The notes beneath the pieces are model-generated. The model saw nothing but the letters and a program-made list of their open reading frames with translations, did no database searches and was not told the DNA's origin. Position numbers and translations under genes: made by a program. Shown here in pieces: positions 1 to 8,338 of a stretch of DNA of 14,978 nucleotides; within the stretch, counting starts at the first letter, position 1, and every line of letters begins with the position of its first letter. The stretch is from Collinsella sp. (lineage in GTDB: Bacteria > Actinomycetota > Coriobacteriia > Coriobacteriales > Coriobacteriaceae): positions 1 to 14,978 of the forward strand of contig WGSQ01000029.1 in the NCBI GenBank assembly GCA_014871605.1. The letters are read 5' to 3'.

Positions 1-754
1 ATTTAATGTTGTCCGCATTTGAATACGCAAGGATAAACATGCAAAGCAGACAAACCATCGCCGAGCGACTTCCGGTAAGAAGGACAACGGCGGCTGTGAT
101 AAGAGTAACGAGAACCTGATTGACCCTGATTCCCATCGCTCTGTTAGCAATATGGCTCAAGGCAAAATATAACAGTGCGACTTCAGCAGTTAGGAGACTG
201 TGACCCATGATAGAGACAAGGCGACCTGAAGAACTCATGCTAACAAGGCTAACTGAGCCATAAAAAGCAGTGAAGGTTTTCGATACAGCAGAACCGCTCA
301 CAAGATCGCACGCAGCGCATGCGACGATAATGACCATAACGACATTTAAGACCCTCATAAACCCCTCAAATAAAGATGGGAAGATGGTCTCAGGAATAAC
401 AATCAATAGAAGAACCAGAGGAAAGAGACAGGAGATGAGATAAGAGATAGACATCCCAGTTGAGAAAGCAAGAAAGACCAGACCAGCAAACAATACGAAA
501 CGGACTACGCTAACGCCTCGAGACATTGAGTACTTATGACCAAGCATATATAGAAGAAGCCAAGCGACAGACAGCAACACAAGAGGATTAAGGGCCCAGA
601 CCGCCTCGCTACCAGGAATAATTCTATGCCTCAAAACATAAGGAGTGGCAAACAAACCAAGAGCAATGAATATGCCCGCCCTTCTGCCAACCGCCTCGTC
701 CTGTTCAATAGGGCGTCGATTATTTCTTGAAAAAACGAGGTTATCTGCATTCAC
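1..754 (-). CDS. Wzy-like polysaccharide polymerase (O-antigen polymerase/ligase family), C-terminus cut by window edge
   Basis: The minus strand is open from a GTG at 754 to the window edge, giving 251 codons without a stop. The product is strongly hydrophobic, with about eight membrane segments separated by short loops. Two stretches resemble O-antigen polymerase/ligase proteins: GRLVSIMGHSLLTAEVAL (the R..G..H pattern) and LLTGSRSAMV in a later helix. The expected role is joining lipid-linked repeat units outside the membrane. The GTG start follows AGGTGA at good spacing and overlaps the end of the preceding glycosyltransferase by 14 bases, suggesting coupled translation. Codons are AT-richer (TTT, ATT, CTT, TCT) than in the upstream genes, as is common for serotype-specific polymerases. 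A WaaL-type ligase or another multi-spanning transporter is less likely. The family assignment is fairly sure; the specificity is unknown. Confidence 0.8.
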   Translation of the reverse strand, partial: MNADNLVFSRNNRRPIEQDEAVGRRAGIFIALGLFATPYVLRHRIIPGSEAVWALNPLVLLSVAWLLLYMLGHKYSMSRGVSVVRFVLFAGLVFLAFSTGMSISYLISCLFPLVLLLIVIPETIFPSLFEGFMRVLNVVMVIIVACAACDLVSGSAVSKTFTAFYGSVSLVSMSSSGRLVSIMGHSLLTAEVALLYFALSHIANRAMGIRVNQVLVTLITAAVVLLTGSRSAMVCLLCMFILAYSNADNIK

Positions 755-1814
755 CCCCAATCACCTCACTCCACATATCGGCAATAGCATTAGCAGAAAG
801 CAACTCCCTCACACCTGCGGCGTTTTTCCCTAGGCGATAGGCGAGCTCATTCTCATCCGCTACGCGTGTCATCGCTACGGCAAGCTCATGTTCGTCGCCA
901 ACAGGAACCAGTATTCCGTTTTCGCCGTCATGAATCACCATGCGCGCACCGCCGCAGGGGCAGTCGGTACAAATACATGGAAGGCCAATTGCCATAGCCT
1001 CGAGCATCGAGTTAGAGAGTCCCTCATAATCGCTGGGCAGGACAAACAATCCAGCATCGCGCACCACATCGTGCACGTCCTGACGCCCAGGGTTGATGGA
1101 AACGGCATTCGCAATGTCCAATTCTTCCGCGAGTGCGACGAGCGAATCGTGCTCCGCGCCGTCGCCATAGACCTCGAGTGTCCAATCATCATGAGAAGCC
1201 GAGAACTCCGCGAAGGCACGGAGTAACATACCTAAATTCTTCTGCTTCTCCAAACGGCAAAAGCAGGCGACCGAATGACGGCGCTCTCCGCAAAAAGGTT
1301 CAGGCAAATTGTCCTTTACGGGATTGAGGATCACGGTCTTCGCAACCTTGTCCGAGAAATACGCCGCCGCATCGTCAGTCTGGCAGACCAACATGTCCGC
1401 ATGGCGGTAGAGCCTCTCACGGAGCCAATTAGTCTTTTTACCACTGCCCACACGCGCCGGATCGTTTCGCTCCGAGATTACCAAGCGGTTGGGCAGCCCG
1501 GCGAGCGCAATGATGGTCTGCATGTTCACGAAATACTCGAAAGCCACGAAACATGCATAGGGGTTATGTTTGGCAACACCGCGCAACCAAGAGATGCGAT
1601 TCGCCCTGGAATGCCCGTCGGAACTCTGAGGCCCATACTCCTTTTGCACCCCCTCTACGACCGGATATTCACCCTCAAAATTGTTGTACACGGCGATGCC
1701 AACACGCTTACCGCGACGGGTGAACTCTGCCGCTAGGACGCAGATGACACGAGCAGCGCCCCCGTTTGCGAGGGCGTTGCTCACGAAAATGATATCTTGG
1801 TTCTCTAATATCAC
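741..1814 (-). CDS. GT4-family glycosyltransferase (GT-B fold)
   Basis: This is a 357-residue retaining glycosyltransferase of the GT4 type. The N-terminus (IIFVSNALANGGAARV) has the glycine-rich acceptor-side loop, and the C-terminal half has the E-x7-E signature in YEGLSNSMLEAM followed by a short G-rich sequence (CGGARMVI) and NGILVPVGD, which bind the nucleotide-sugar. It should add one sugar to the lipid-linked repeat unit at the inner face of the membrane. The frame is open further upstream to 2054, but that extension overlaps the DUF1919 gene and has no family similarity. The GTG at 1814 lies just after AAGGGG and gives a normal N-terminus. It sits 16 bases after the DUF1919 gene and overlaps the start of the polymerase. 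Donor and acceptor cannot be told from sequence. Confidence 0.9.
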   Translation of the reverse strand: MILENQDIIFVSNALANGGAARVICVLAAEFTRRGKRVGIAVYNNFEGEYPVVEGVQKEYGPQSSDGHSRANRISWLRGVAKHNPYACFVAFEYFVNMQTIIALAGLPNRLVISERNDPARVGSGKKTNWLRERLYRHADMLVCQTDDAAAYFSDKVAKTVILNPVKDNLPEPFCGERRHSVACFCRLEKQKNLGMLLRAFAEFSASHDDWTLEVYGDGAEHDSLVALAEELDIANAVSINPGRQDVHDVVRDAGLFVLPSDYEGLSNSMLEAMAIGLPCICTDCPCGGARMVIHDGENGILVPVGDEHELAVAMTRVADENELAYRLGKNAAGVRELLSANAIADMWSEVIGGECR

Positions 1815-1830
1815 GATTCCCCTTGAGGTC

Positions 1831-2517
1831 CTAACAACTGCCAAAGCAGCCGTTAATGTACTCGGTAACGTTGAACGAACGGTTCGCCCCGAAGGGCTCC
1901 CACGAAGCGGGTATGAACCCGCAGCCCCGCGGACAATGGATACGCCTGCAGCACTTAATGCCCGGATGATCCTTCGCCGCAAAAATGAGCTTGTGCTCAA
2001 GCGGCAGGGCATCAAAAGCAAGTAGGTCTTCCTCGGTGGCACCGTTCTGGTCATTCAGCTTGAAAATCAGCCTGTCGTGATTGACACGTTCCACACGGCT
2101 CTGCCATTTGCGACGTGCGGTCGCCTCGTCGTGATGGTGGAGCATCTGAAGTTCAATATCTCCCAGACGTCCAATGAGGTAAGTCCCCCAATTTCCGTTG
2201 GAGCCGAGCTCCGCCTTCCACTTCGACTCTTCCGGAGCAATGAACTCAAGTGGCTCGGAGAGGTAACTATCCAATTCGGCACAAAAGCGCACATAATCAC
2301 CCGGCATAATGAACATGCCAATTGTCGGCGACGCTTTACGCATGCCGTAGCTCTCATAGACTGTACCACCCCAACAATTGTTGGAAATAATGGTGAAATT
2401 ATCCACGGCAAGCCCTTTTGCCCTGGTCTTGCAAGTGAGGGGAAGCCACAGTCCGTTTCTCAGCTTGAGGCGCACCGTCTCGCGATTGAGCTTCCCCAAG
2501 GGCCCTGGAAGCGTCAT
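1831..2517 (-). CDS. DUF1919-family exopolysaccharide biosynthesis protein
   Basis: A 228-residue protein matching the DUF1919 family, recognised from the segment FTIISNNCWGGTVYESYG followed by SPTIGMFIMPGDYVRF near residues 41-78. Members sit in capsule and exopolysaccharide clusters and are suspected to act in transfer or modification of the repeat unit, but their reaction is not established. The C-terminal 50 residues hold a cluster of cysteines (CC, CPRGC) and the conserved run DHPGIKCCRRI. Its ATG overlaps the stop of the upstream glycosyltransferase in an ATGA arrangement (4 bases), so translation is probably coupled. No signal peptide or membrane segment is seen, so it is likely cytosolic. 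Base composition is more AT-rich than the proximal operon genes. Confidence 0.85.
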   Translation of the reverse strand: MTLPGPLGKLNRETVRLKLRNGLWLPLTCKTRAKGLAVDNFTIISNNCWGGTVYESYGMRKASPTIGMFIMPGDYVRFCAELDSYLSEPLEFIAPEESKWKAELGSNGNWGTYLIGRLGDIELQMLHHHDEATARRKWQSRVERVNHDRLIFKLNDQNGATEEDLLAFDALPLEHKLIFAAKDHPGIKCCRRIHCPRGCGFIPASWEPFGANRSFNVTEYINGCFGSC

Positions 2518-3623
2518 TTGCCACCACCTAGATATATCGTCCTAAGCCTCTTTGAGACCTCGTGAATGTCGAAACCGTATCTGCGGAGCGCTAGAAGCGC
2601 GCGCTCACTAGCCGCGCGGCGGACGTCTACGACGCTGTTGACCTCAAGCGTCTCGCGCGCGCAGGCGGCCCACGCGGCGGCACCATCCCTAAGTGAGAGG
2701 AATCGAACGAGCGGGGTAACGGCGCACTCCCCCGTCACGACATCGGAGACCAGGCAAGGAAGTCCAGCCGCCTGCCATTCGAGCACAACGCTGGGCAACC
2801 CCTCGAAGAGCGAGGGGAGCATCATCAGCTCGCACGCCTGGAGAAACTCGTCGACATTAGAAACGCGCCCGGTAATCGTCACGCGGTCCGCGAGCCCCTT
2901 CTCGGCAATTAATCCCTCAATCTTCGAGCGGTCGGGACCCTCACCAACGATGAAGAGCCTAGCACTCGGAACATCGCGAGACAGTAGCCCGAACACATCG
3001 ATGAGGAACGATTGATTCTTCACGTAGTTGATGTTGCCGACGAAACCGACGGCAGGTTCGTCCCCGAATCCGAGGCGTGAGCGCACCTCGTTGCGCTGCA
3101 CGGCATCGAAGGCATACTTCTCAAGGGCAAATCCGTTGTGGAGGACCTCGAAGGGGCCATCTTCAAAGAGCCACCTGCCAGCGTCCTCGCCGCACGCGAG
3201 TGCCCGCGTCCAACTACCACGGAAGAAGGGGCGAAGCATCTTGTCCCGTCGAGGATCATCGCTCCTGGTGTTGTGCGAGTGCGCAATCCGCTCGCGCACT
3301 CCCGCGAGCTGCGCACACCGAAGCTCGATGGCCATAACCGAGCTGCTCCCGTGAACGTGCACCACGTCGATACGCTCTCGCCTCATATACGAGATGAGAA
3401 AGCGCACATACCCAAAAGTGTCGGAGCGTCTGTCGGGCGTCTCCACGACATCGCATCCGAGCAATCTCAACTCGTCAAGAACGTCTGACTCATTGTTATA
3501 TACGGCCGCCACGCGGACATCAAGTCCGTCGCGATCCATGGAACGCATGAAGCTCAGTATGGAGGACGTAATTCCCTCGCGGCGCAGCCCGCCAGTCGGG
3601 ACCACGAGAACCTTCCTATCCAT
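2514..3623 (-). CDS. GT4-family glycosyltransferase, EpsF-like
   Basis: A 369-residue GT-B glycosyltransferase. The N-terminal Rossmann half includes GGLRREGITSSIL (acceptor side) and VVHVHGSSSVMAIE, then a conserved HSHNTRSD segment. The C-terminal half begins at VGFVGNINYVKNQ, contains LFIVGEGPDRSKIEGLI and ends in the donor-binding E-x7-E motif (FEGLPSVVLEWQAAGLP) and SDVVTGE. This arrangement is typical of the EpsF-type GT4 enzymes of Gram-positive exopolysaccharide operons. It is predicted to add one residue to the undecaprenyl-linked repeat. It overlaps the SDR gene by 8 bases upstream and the DUF1919 gene by 4 bases downstream, so all three are probably translationally coupled. The sugar specificity is not visible. 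Confidence 0.92.
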   Translation of the reverse strand: MDRKVLVVPTGGLRREGITSSILSFMRSMDRDGLDVRVAAVYNNESDVLDELRLLGCDVVETPDRRSDTFGYVRFLISYMRRERIDVVHVHGSSSVMAIELRCAQLAGVRERIAHSHNTRSDDPRRDKMLRPFFRGSWTRALACGEDAGRWLFEDGPFEVLHNGFALEKYAFDAVQRNEVRSRLGFGDEPAVGFVGNINYVKNQSFLIDVFGLLSRDVPSARLFIVGEGPDRSKIEGLIAEKGLADRVTITGRVSNVDEFLQACELMMLPSLFEGLPSVVLEWQAAGLPCLVSDVVTGECAVTPLVRFLSLRDGAAAWAACARETLEVNSVVDVRRAASERALLALRRYGFDIHEVSKRLRTIYLGGGK

Positions 3624-4482
3624 CGCAGCTCACGTCCCAAAAAGCTTTGATGTGGTTTCCCCCATTGGTATGGATGACCTCGCCGGACACACACTTAGAG
3701 GCATCACTTAAAAGGAAGCACGCGACCTCGGCGACCTCCTCGGGCCTAAATATACGGCCCGAGGCACACTCGCGGTACATATTGCCGTCGGAAGCCTCAG
3801 CGTAGTCGCGCGTCATGTCCGAAAGTGTAACGCCAGGTGCCACGGCGTTCACGCGAACCCCAAGCGGATACATACGCCTAGAAGCAGCACGCACGAAGCT
3901 GTCCATGGCGGCCTTGGTCATGCCGTAGGGGATATCATAGGCCTGCTCGCCCGTCTCGCTCGTGATAACGAGGAGCTCACCCGAGGGCTCCTTCTCACGC
4001 TCTTTACGGCAAAGAAACTCGCGACAAAGGAAATACGCCCCGCGCATGTTAATGGCGAACTGCTTATCGAAACCTTCGATGGTCACGTTGTCGAAACGAT
4101 GCTCATGAAGGCTCACGCCGGCGATGCTCGCCAGGCAGTCAATGCGCCCGCCGAGCTTGACCTCGCATGCGTCTAGGAACTCCCCTGCGCGCTCCGCCTC
4201 GGAGACATCGGCAACCACATAGGACACGTCGGAGCCAAGTTTCTCGCAGGCAGCTTTGAGAGTTGCCTCCTTGCGGCCAGAGATGACGACCTTGGCACCC
4301 TCCGAAATGAACTTTTCTGCCATGGCGAGCCCGAGCCCGCGCCCGCCTCCGGTGATGACGACAGTCTTTCCCTTAAGCACGTTGCCCGCGCTCACCTGCG
4401 CGACTTCGACATTCACGAACTTCTCTGGAGACGACGCCAGGACAAGCTTTGCAGCTTTACGAATAACTCTTTTGAATCCCAT
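3616..4482 (-). CDS. Short-chain dehydrogenase/reductase (SDR)
   Basis: A 288-residue classical SDR. The nucleotide-binding loop TGGGRGLG is at residues 44-51, the catalytic residues appear as Asn145, Ser175 and Tyr186-x3-Lys190 (YGMTK), and the C-terminal VNAVAPG and SGEVIHTNGG segments are normal for the family. Two points are unusual: about 36 residues precede the Rossmann fold, and the usual NNAG motif reads SIAG. It should oxidise or reduce a hydroxyl or keto group with NAD(P)(H); the substrate is not known. It begins only a few bases after the MenD-like gene (GAGG ribosome-binding site) and overlaps the next glycosyltransferase by 8 bases. This placement suggests it acts on the product of the ThDP enzyme, which is an inference. 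A general 3-oxoacyl-ACP reductase is an unlikely alternative in this context. Confidence 0.92.
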   Translation of the reverse strand: MGFKRVIRKAAKLVLASSPEKFVNVEVAQVSAGNVLKGKTVVITGGGRGLGLAMAEKFISEGAKVVISGRKEATLKAACEKLGSDVSYVVADVSEAERAGEFLDACEVKLGGRIDCLASIAGVSLHEHRFDNVTIEGFDKQFAINMRGAYFLCREFLCRKEREKEPSGELLVITSETGEQAYDIPYGMTKAAMDSFVRAASRRMYPLGVRVNAVAPGVTLSDMTRDYAEASDGNMYRECASGRIFRPEEVAEVACFLLSDASKCVSGEVIHTNGGNHIKAFWDVSCDG

Positions 4483-4486
4483 GCGA

Positions 4487-6247
4487 CTACCTCTTGAAAA
4501 TCCCGGCGATCTTCTGGGCCTTCTCCTGCCCGATGGTCGCCTTGATGAGCTCCTTGGACTTGCGGATCGCCTCTGACTGCGCGTCGCGGGGACGGGTCAT
4601 GTCGAAAACGTCGTAGACGAGCTTGGAGTCCGCGCTCATCTCGGAAAAAACCTCGAGCAGGACGGGGCCCTCAGCGTCGTCATCGAAGAACTCCTCGACT
4701 GCTGCGTCGAGCTCCTCGGGATTATGCGCGCTCATATAGCGGAAGCCGCATTCGCGCACCCAGCCCTCAGCCTTGGTGTGGTGACGAGCGCAGGTGTGAA
4801 GGTCCGAAGCCTCGTCCTTCCACATCTTATTGAAGTAAAACTCCTCCCCGCCCTCATTGTTGAGGAGGAGAATGCGCACCTTGTCAGTCACGTGGCGAAT
4901 GCGAAGCGCATTCATGTCATAAAAGAAAGCAAGGTCGCCGATCACGAGATAGCTGGGCCTGCCGCTCGCCGCGGCCTGACCCAGGAGGGACGAGAGGCAG
5001 CCGTCGATGCCGTGCGTGCCGATGTTCGCGTAGACCTTGACACCCGGCTGAAGTTTGAAGAAATTTGTGAGGCGGATTGCGCTGTTGATCGCAAGGTGCA
5101 GGATGGATCCCGACGGCACTCGCTCGACGACCTTGCGGATGGCGGCCATGTTCGAGTAGGGAAGCTCCGGTACCGTCGCGGAGGCCTCATAGGCCTTGAG
5201 GGCTGCAAGGTAGCTCCCGTCGGGCTCGCACGTAGAGGCATCGACCATGCGCGAGAAGAACTCAGCAGGCGTGCACTCGAACACCCTCGTTAGGCTCCTG
5301 AACATATCACAGACAGAACCGTCCTCGCTGATAGACCAGTGCTCATAGGACCCTGCGAATTTACGCAGCATATCCTTGAGGCCAGCAGTCATGTTGCCAC
5401 CGAAGGTGATGACCACGTCGGGCAAGAACTCAGAGAACTTTTTGGGCGTGATGTAACGGTACTCCATGCATAGCGTCGGGTTGAAGGCGTGCTCGCGAGG
5501 GATGTTCGCCATGTACTCGGCCGCAATGGCCACCTCGTAGCTAGCTGCGAAGCTCTCAAGGGCGCGCGCGAGCTCAGCGGGGCAAGAGGACTGCTGGCCG
5601 GCGACCACGAGCACGCGCTTGGCGCGAGAAAGACGATCCGCGCACGCGGCCCACTCATCGGCCTGGTCGGTTTCGACCCTGCGGATCCTAGTGACCTTCG
5701 GGAGCTCCTTGACGTTGAACGAGTTGTTGTACGCCTTCATCGGCACGTTGATGTGGATAGGGCCTGTGCCGTGGTGATCGAGCTCGAGCAGGGCCTCGTT
5801 GACGAGACGTTCGCAGAAGTGTGCATCGTCGGTGTCGTTGATGATGGGCAGGTTGACGGACTTGCGCACGTGACGGTCGTACATGCCAACCTGGTCGATC
5901 ATCTGGTCCTCCCACTGCCCGAGCATGGCGGGGTTGCGGTCGGACGTGAGTACGACGAGGGGCACGTCCTGGTAGAAGGCCTCCGCGACGGGCGGCCAGT
6001 AGTTGCAGGTCGCCGTGGAGGAGGTGCAGGAGATCACGACGGGCTCGCCGAGCTCCTGAGCAAGCCCAAGCGCGAAGTAGCCGGCGCTGCGTTCATCGAC
6101 GACGGAATAGCAGGTGAAATACGGATCCTCCTCGACGGAGTGTACGAAGGGGACGTTGCGGCTGCCGGCAGAGAGCACTAGATGGCGGATACCGTACTCC
6201 TTGAGCAGGGCGATGATGATTTGGTATGACTTTAACTCCGTATACAT
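4487..6247 (-). CDS. MenD-like thiamine-diphosphate-dependent enzyme in a glycan operon
   Basis: A 586-residue protein with the three-domain layout of ThDP-dependent decarboxylases, closest in pattern to MenD (SEPHCHC synthase). Visible matches are AGSR at 27-30, DERSAGYFALGLA with the cofactor-activating Glu52, VLTSDR near 100, THGIDG near 411, IGDLAFFYDMNAL at 436-448 (Mg-ThDP binding) and LLNNEGG near 461-467. The substrate-binding regions differ from MenD: SRS reads SRN, and the NQ...Q loop reads EDQMIDQ. No other menaquinone gene is nearby. It may therefore add a decarboxylated 2-oxo acid unit to a sugar or other precursor, as YerE does with pyruvate in yersiniose synthesis; this is inference. 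A perfect AAGGAGG lies 7 bases before the ATG, and the gene overlaps the pyruvyltransferase end by 16 bases. A true MenD is the main alternative but is poorly supported by context. Confidence 0.88.
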   Translation of the reverse strand: MYTELKSYQIIIALLKEYGIRHLVLSAGSRNVPFVHSVEEDPYFTCYSVVDERSAGYFALGLAQELGEPVVISCTSSTATCNYWPPVAEAFYQDVPLVVLTSDRNPAMLGQWEDQMIDQVGMYDRHVRKSVNLPIINDTDDAHFCERLVNEALLELDHHGTGPIHINVPMKAYNNSFNVKELPKVTRIRRVETDQADEWAACADRLSRAKRVLVVAGQQSSCPAELARALESFAASYEVAIAAEYMANIPREHAFNPTLCMEYRYITPKKFSEFLPDVVITFGGNMTAGLKDMLRKFAGSYEHWSISEDGSVCDMFRSLTRVFECTPAEFFSRMVDASTCEPDGSYLAALKAYEASATVPELPYSNMAAIRKVVERVPSGSILHLAINSAIRLTNFFKLQPGVKVYANIGTHGIDGCLSSLLGQAAASGRPSYLVIGDLAFFYDMNALRIRHVTDKVRILLLNNEGGEEFYFNKMWKDEASDLHTCARHHTKAEGWVRECGFRYMSAHNPEELDAAVEEFFDDDAEGPVLLEVFSEMSADSKLVYDVFDMTRPRDAQSEAIRKSKELIKATIGQEKAQKIAGIFKR

Positions 6248-7362
6248 GCGGAGACCTCCTTCTTAAGGTAGGCGCGTGCGGTATCGCGGCCCGCGCGAAC
6301 GACTGCGTCGGTGGCGGCCCAGTCCACGGGCGCATCCAGAGTGGCAGCGAGCTCTCCTGCCCCAGTTGCAGCACGGGAAGTCAGGCCCAGGCGGCTCAAC
6401 AGATCGGTGAGCTTCTCGGAGTTACCGTAGCCCGAGCTCCTCACGAAGGAGGCGAAGGGCGTGTGGGAGATGGCCGAGAAGATGGTGCCGTGGAATGTGT
6501 CGGTCACCACGGCGTCAGCATGCTTGAAGTAAGCGAGCACCTCAAAGGGCGAGCAATCCACGAAGCGATCGCAGACGCCCTGAACCCCACCGATGTTGAG
6601 CACCTTGAGGCCGCGCTGATCGGCGTAGGCGCGCACGGCGGCGCACTCCTCGGGCGTGAGACGGCCCGAGTAGCCGTATGCGATCATGTAGCGGTCCTCG
6701 TCGACCTCAGCGGGAATCAGCCCGCACTCGCCAAAATAGTCGTAGGCGAGCACCGGATCCAAATTGAAGGTCGGCGCTTCCCCCGTCAGGGACTCAACAA
6801 TGGCGCCCGTGTTTGCGTCGCGTGCCGAGACGGCGTCGAGGCCATTGAGGTAGCCTGCGACCTCGTCGCGCTTGCCATAGCGATCAAGCTTGTCGAGCGT
6901 GGTGTTGCCGAAGGAGGCGGCGTAGGTCACTTTACGGCAGGCGCGCGACCCGTCGCCGAAAAGCGCGGGCGTGAAGCCCACATTAGCGTTATCCTGCACG
7001 CAGTTGAACACCTCGTCGCTGCCGATGACCAGGAGGTCGATGTCGGGGTCAAGGTTGGGCTCCTCGGTGACGCCTAGCATCGGGTAGAAGCGCTGGGCGT
7101 AGGTGCGTTTATAGCGGATGAAGGCGAGCTTGTCCCTGAGCGGGGCGTCGTAGCGGAATACCTCGAGGGCCTTCTCCGCCTTGCGGGCGACGCCCTTCTT
7201 CGATGACGGGGACGTGACCAGGCACTTGCCAGGCTTATAGTCAACGAACTGCACATCGCAGCCAAGGGACTCCAGGATGGACTTCAGGCCGAAAGCCTGC
7301 AGGAAGGACCCGTAGTTGTAGATCCTCTGCATGCTGAGTATGCCGGCGCGGGGTTTAGTCAT
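6232..7362 (-). CDS. Polysaccharide pyruvyl transferase family protein
   Basis: A 376-residue protein of the polysaccharide pyruvyl transferase family. The N-terminus has the typical NYGSFLQAFGLKSILESLG, followed by DLLVIGSDEVFNCVQD near residues 128-143 and, towards the C-terminus, FVDCSPFEVLAYFKHADAVVTDTFHGTIFS, in which the DTFHG stretch is the family hallmark. Members such as CsaB and WcaK-type proteins attach a pyruvate ketal from phosphoenolpyruvate to a sugar hydroxyl, though some relatives in glycan loci may do other transfers. The reaction would make the polymer acidic. It follows the Alg13-like gene by 4 bases, and its last 16 bases overlap the start of the MenD-like gene, so these two are probably made together. 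Whether pyruvate is really the group transferred is not shown by the sequence. Confidence 0.92.
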   Translation of the reverse strand: MTKPRAGILSMQRIYNYGSFLQAFGLKSILESLGCDVQFVDYKPGKCLVTSPSSKKGVARKAEKALEVFRYDAPLRDKLAFIRYKRTYAQRFYPMLGVTEEPNLDPDIDLLVIGSDEVFNCVQDNANVGFTPALFGDGSRACRKVTYAASFGNTTLDKLDRYGKRDEVAGYLNGLDAVSARDANTGAIVESLTGEAPTFNLDPVLAYDYFGECGLIPAEVDEDRYMIAYGYSGRLTPEECAAVRAYADQRGLKVLNIGGVQGVCDRFVDCSPFEVLAYFKHADAVVTDTFHGTIFSAISHTPFASFVRSSGYGNSEKLTDLLSRLGLTSRAATGAGELAATLDAPVDWAATDAVVRAGRDTARAYLKKEVSACIRS

Positions 7363-7366
7363 GCGG

Positions 7367-7852
7367 TTAAATTCCTTCTATTAGTCTTTCGAGCTCTCGG
7401 CAGAACTCGGCGTTGTGGCTCTTAAAAGTGACGCCGCGCGAGAGCTCGCGGGCGCGATCGATGGCGGCGGAAAGGTCTGCGACGTCGTAGACGGGCACGA
7501 TTCCGCCCTGGCGCTCCGCGACGATGCGCACGAAGTCGGCCTGATGGTTGTTCACGTGCTCGTCAAGGTCGCCCCTGCGGGGCACAACGACAGGCACCTT
7601 GCCTGCGGCCATGGCCTCGATGAAGCTTGAGGGGCCGCCGTGCGTGATCACCACATCGGCACCCTCCATGAAGCTCTTCATCTGTCGGAACGGCACGAAA
7701 CGCGAGTGGTCGCAGTGGACGGGCTCATACGTCGAGTAACCCGTCTGGATATAGACGGGCTCATCGAGCGTCCCGTCCGCCTTGAGGTCGTCGACCGCCT
7801 TGACCAGGCGGTCGAACTGCTGCTCGTGGGTACCCACGGTCACGAATACCAT
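7367..7852 (-). CDS. Alg13-like catalytic subunit of a two-component glycosyltransferase (PssE/Cps14G type)
   Basis: A 161-residue protein equal in size to the small Alg13/PssE/Cps14G subunits. It opens with MVFVTVGTHEQQFDRLV, which is characteristic, and holds the donor-binding ITHGGPSSFIEAMAAGKVPVVVPR segment near residues 89-112, the UDP-sugar site of GT28-type enzymes. It should form a complex with the membrane-bound partner encoded just upstream and add the second sugar to the lipid-linked repeat. In Rhizobium PssDE this sugar is glucuronic acid and in pneumococcal Cps14FG galactose; the presence of UDP-glucuronate genes in this operon makes a uronic acid plausible here (inference). A GAAGGA ribosome-binding site lies 6 bases before the ATG, and 12 bases separate it from the partner gene. 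Confidence 0.93.
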   Translation of the reverse strand: MVFVTVGTHEQQFDRLVKAVDDLKADGTLDEPVYIQTGYSTYEPVHCDHSRFVPFRQMKSFMEGADVVITHGGPSSFIEAMAAGKVPVVVPRRGDLDEHVNNHQADFVRIVAERQGGIVPVYDVADLSAAIDRARELSRGVTFKSHNAEFCRELERLIEGI

Positions 7853-7864
7853 GCGCGTCCTTCC

Positions 7865-8332
7865 CTAGAAGATAGAGCCGAGGTCAACGGCGCTCTTGTA
7901 GACATCGAGCTGTTCTGGCCACTGCACTACGAATAGGTCGGCCACGCCGTTGAGCATGCGACCGGTCATCGTGGGCTTGTCCACGCGGTCGAAGACCTCC
8001 ACGTAGACGCATTTGGACCCGAGCATCTTTCCGATCAGGAAGAACGGCACCGCAACCGCGGCACCGGAGCTGATGATCAGGTCGGGACGCTCCTTGCGGA
8101 GCACCTTCCAGGCGAGAACCGTGTTCTTCAGCAGGTTCGGGATGTTGCGGTTCGTCGGGTAGTGGCAATGGTAGACACGCTCCCCTTCCAGAAGAGAGTT
8201 CGCGTCCTCCTTGTCGAAGGTCACCCAGAATCGATCAGCCGCACGTTCCCATACAGGTCTCAGGAGCCACATATGCGTAAGATGCCCACCACTTGAGCTG
8301 GGAATGCAGATCTTTGCCTTAGAAAGGTCCAC
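7865..8332 (-). CDS. Alg14-like membrane-anchoring subunit of a two-component glycosyltransferase (PssD/Cps14F type)
   Basis: A 155-residue protein of the Alg14/PssD/Cps14F group. The N-terminal half has SSSGGHLTHMWLL, the GGH loop of the group, and the middle has LIISSGAAVAVPFFLIGKMLG, a hydrophobic stretch that likely binds the membrane. The ending with FVVQWPEQLDVYKSA is usual in this family. It lacks a donor-binding domain, which is supplied by the next gene, so the pair together make one GT-B enzyme. The start is GTG at 8332, 6 bases after the stop of the epimerase; a GGAG 11 bases upstream lies inside the epimerase end. An internal ATG near residue 21 would remove the conserved GGH loop and is rejected. 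Confidence 0.92.
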   Translation of the reverse strand: MDLSKAKICIPSSSGGHLTHMWLLRPVWERAADRFWVTFDKEDANSLLEGERVYHCHYPTNRNIPNLLKNTVLAWKVLRKERPDLIISSGAAVAVPFFLIGKMLGSKCVYVEVFDRVDKPTMTGRMLNGVADLFVVQWPEQLDVYKSAVDLGSIF

Positions 8333-8338
8333 GATGAG

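Noticed and set aside
1815..2054. N-terminal extension of the GT4 glycosyltransferase upstream of 1814
   Set aside because: It lies inside the DUF1919 gene, is low-complexity and has no similarity; GTG at 1814 has a proper ribosome-binding site.
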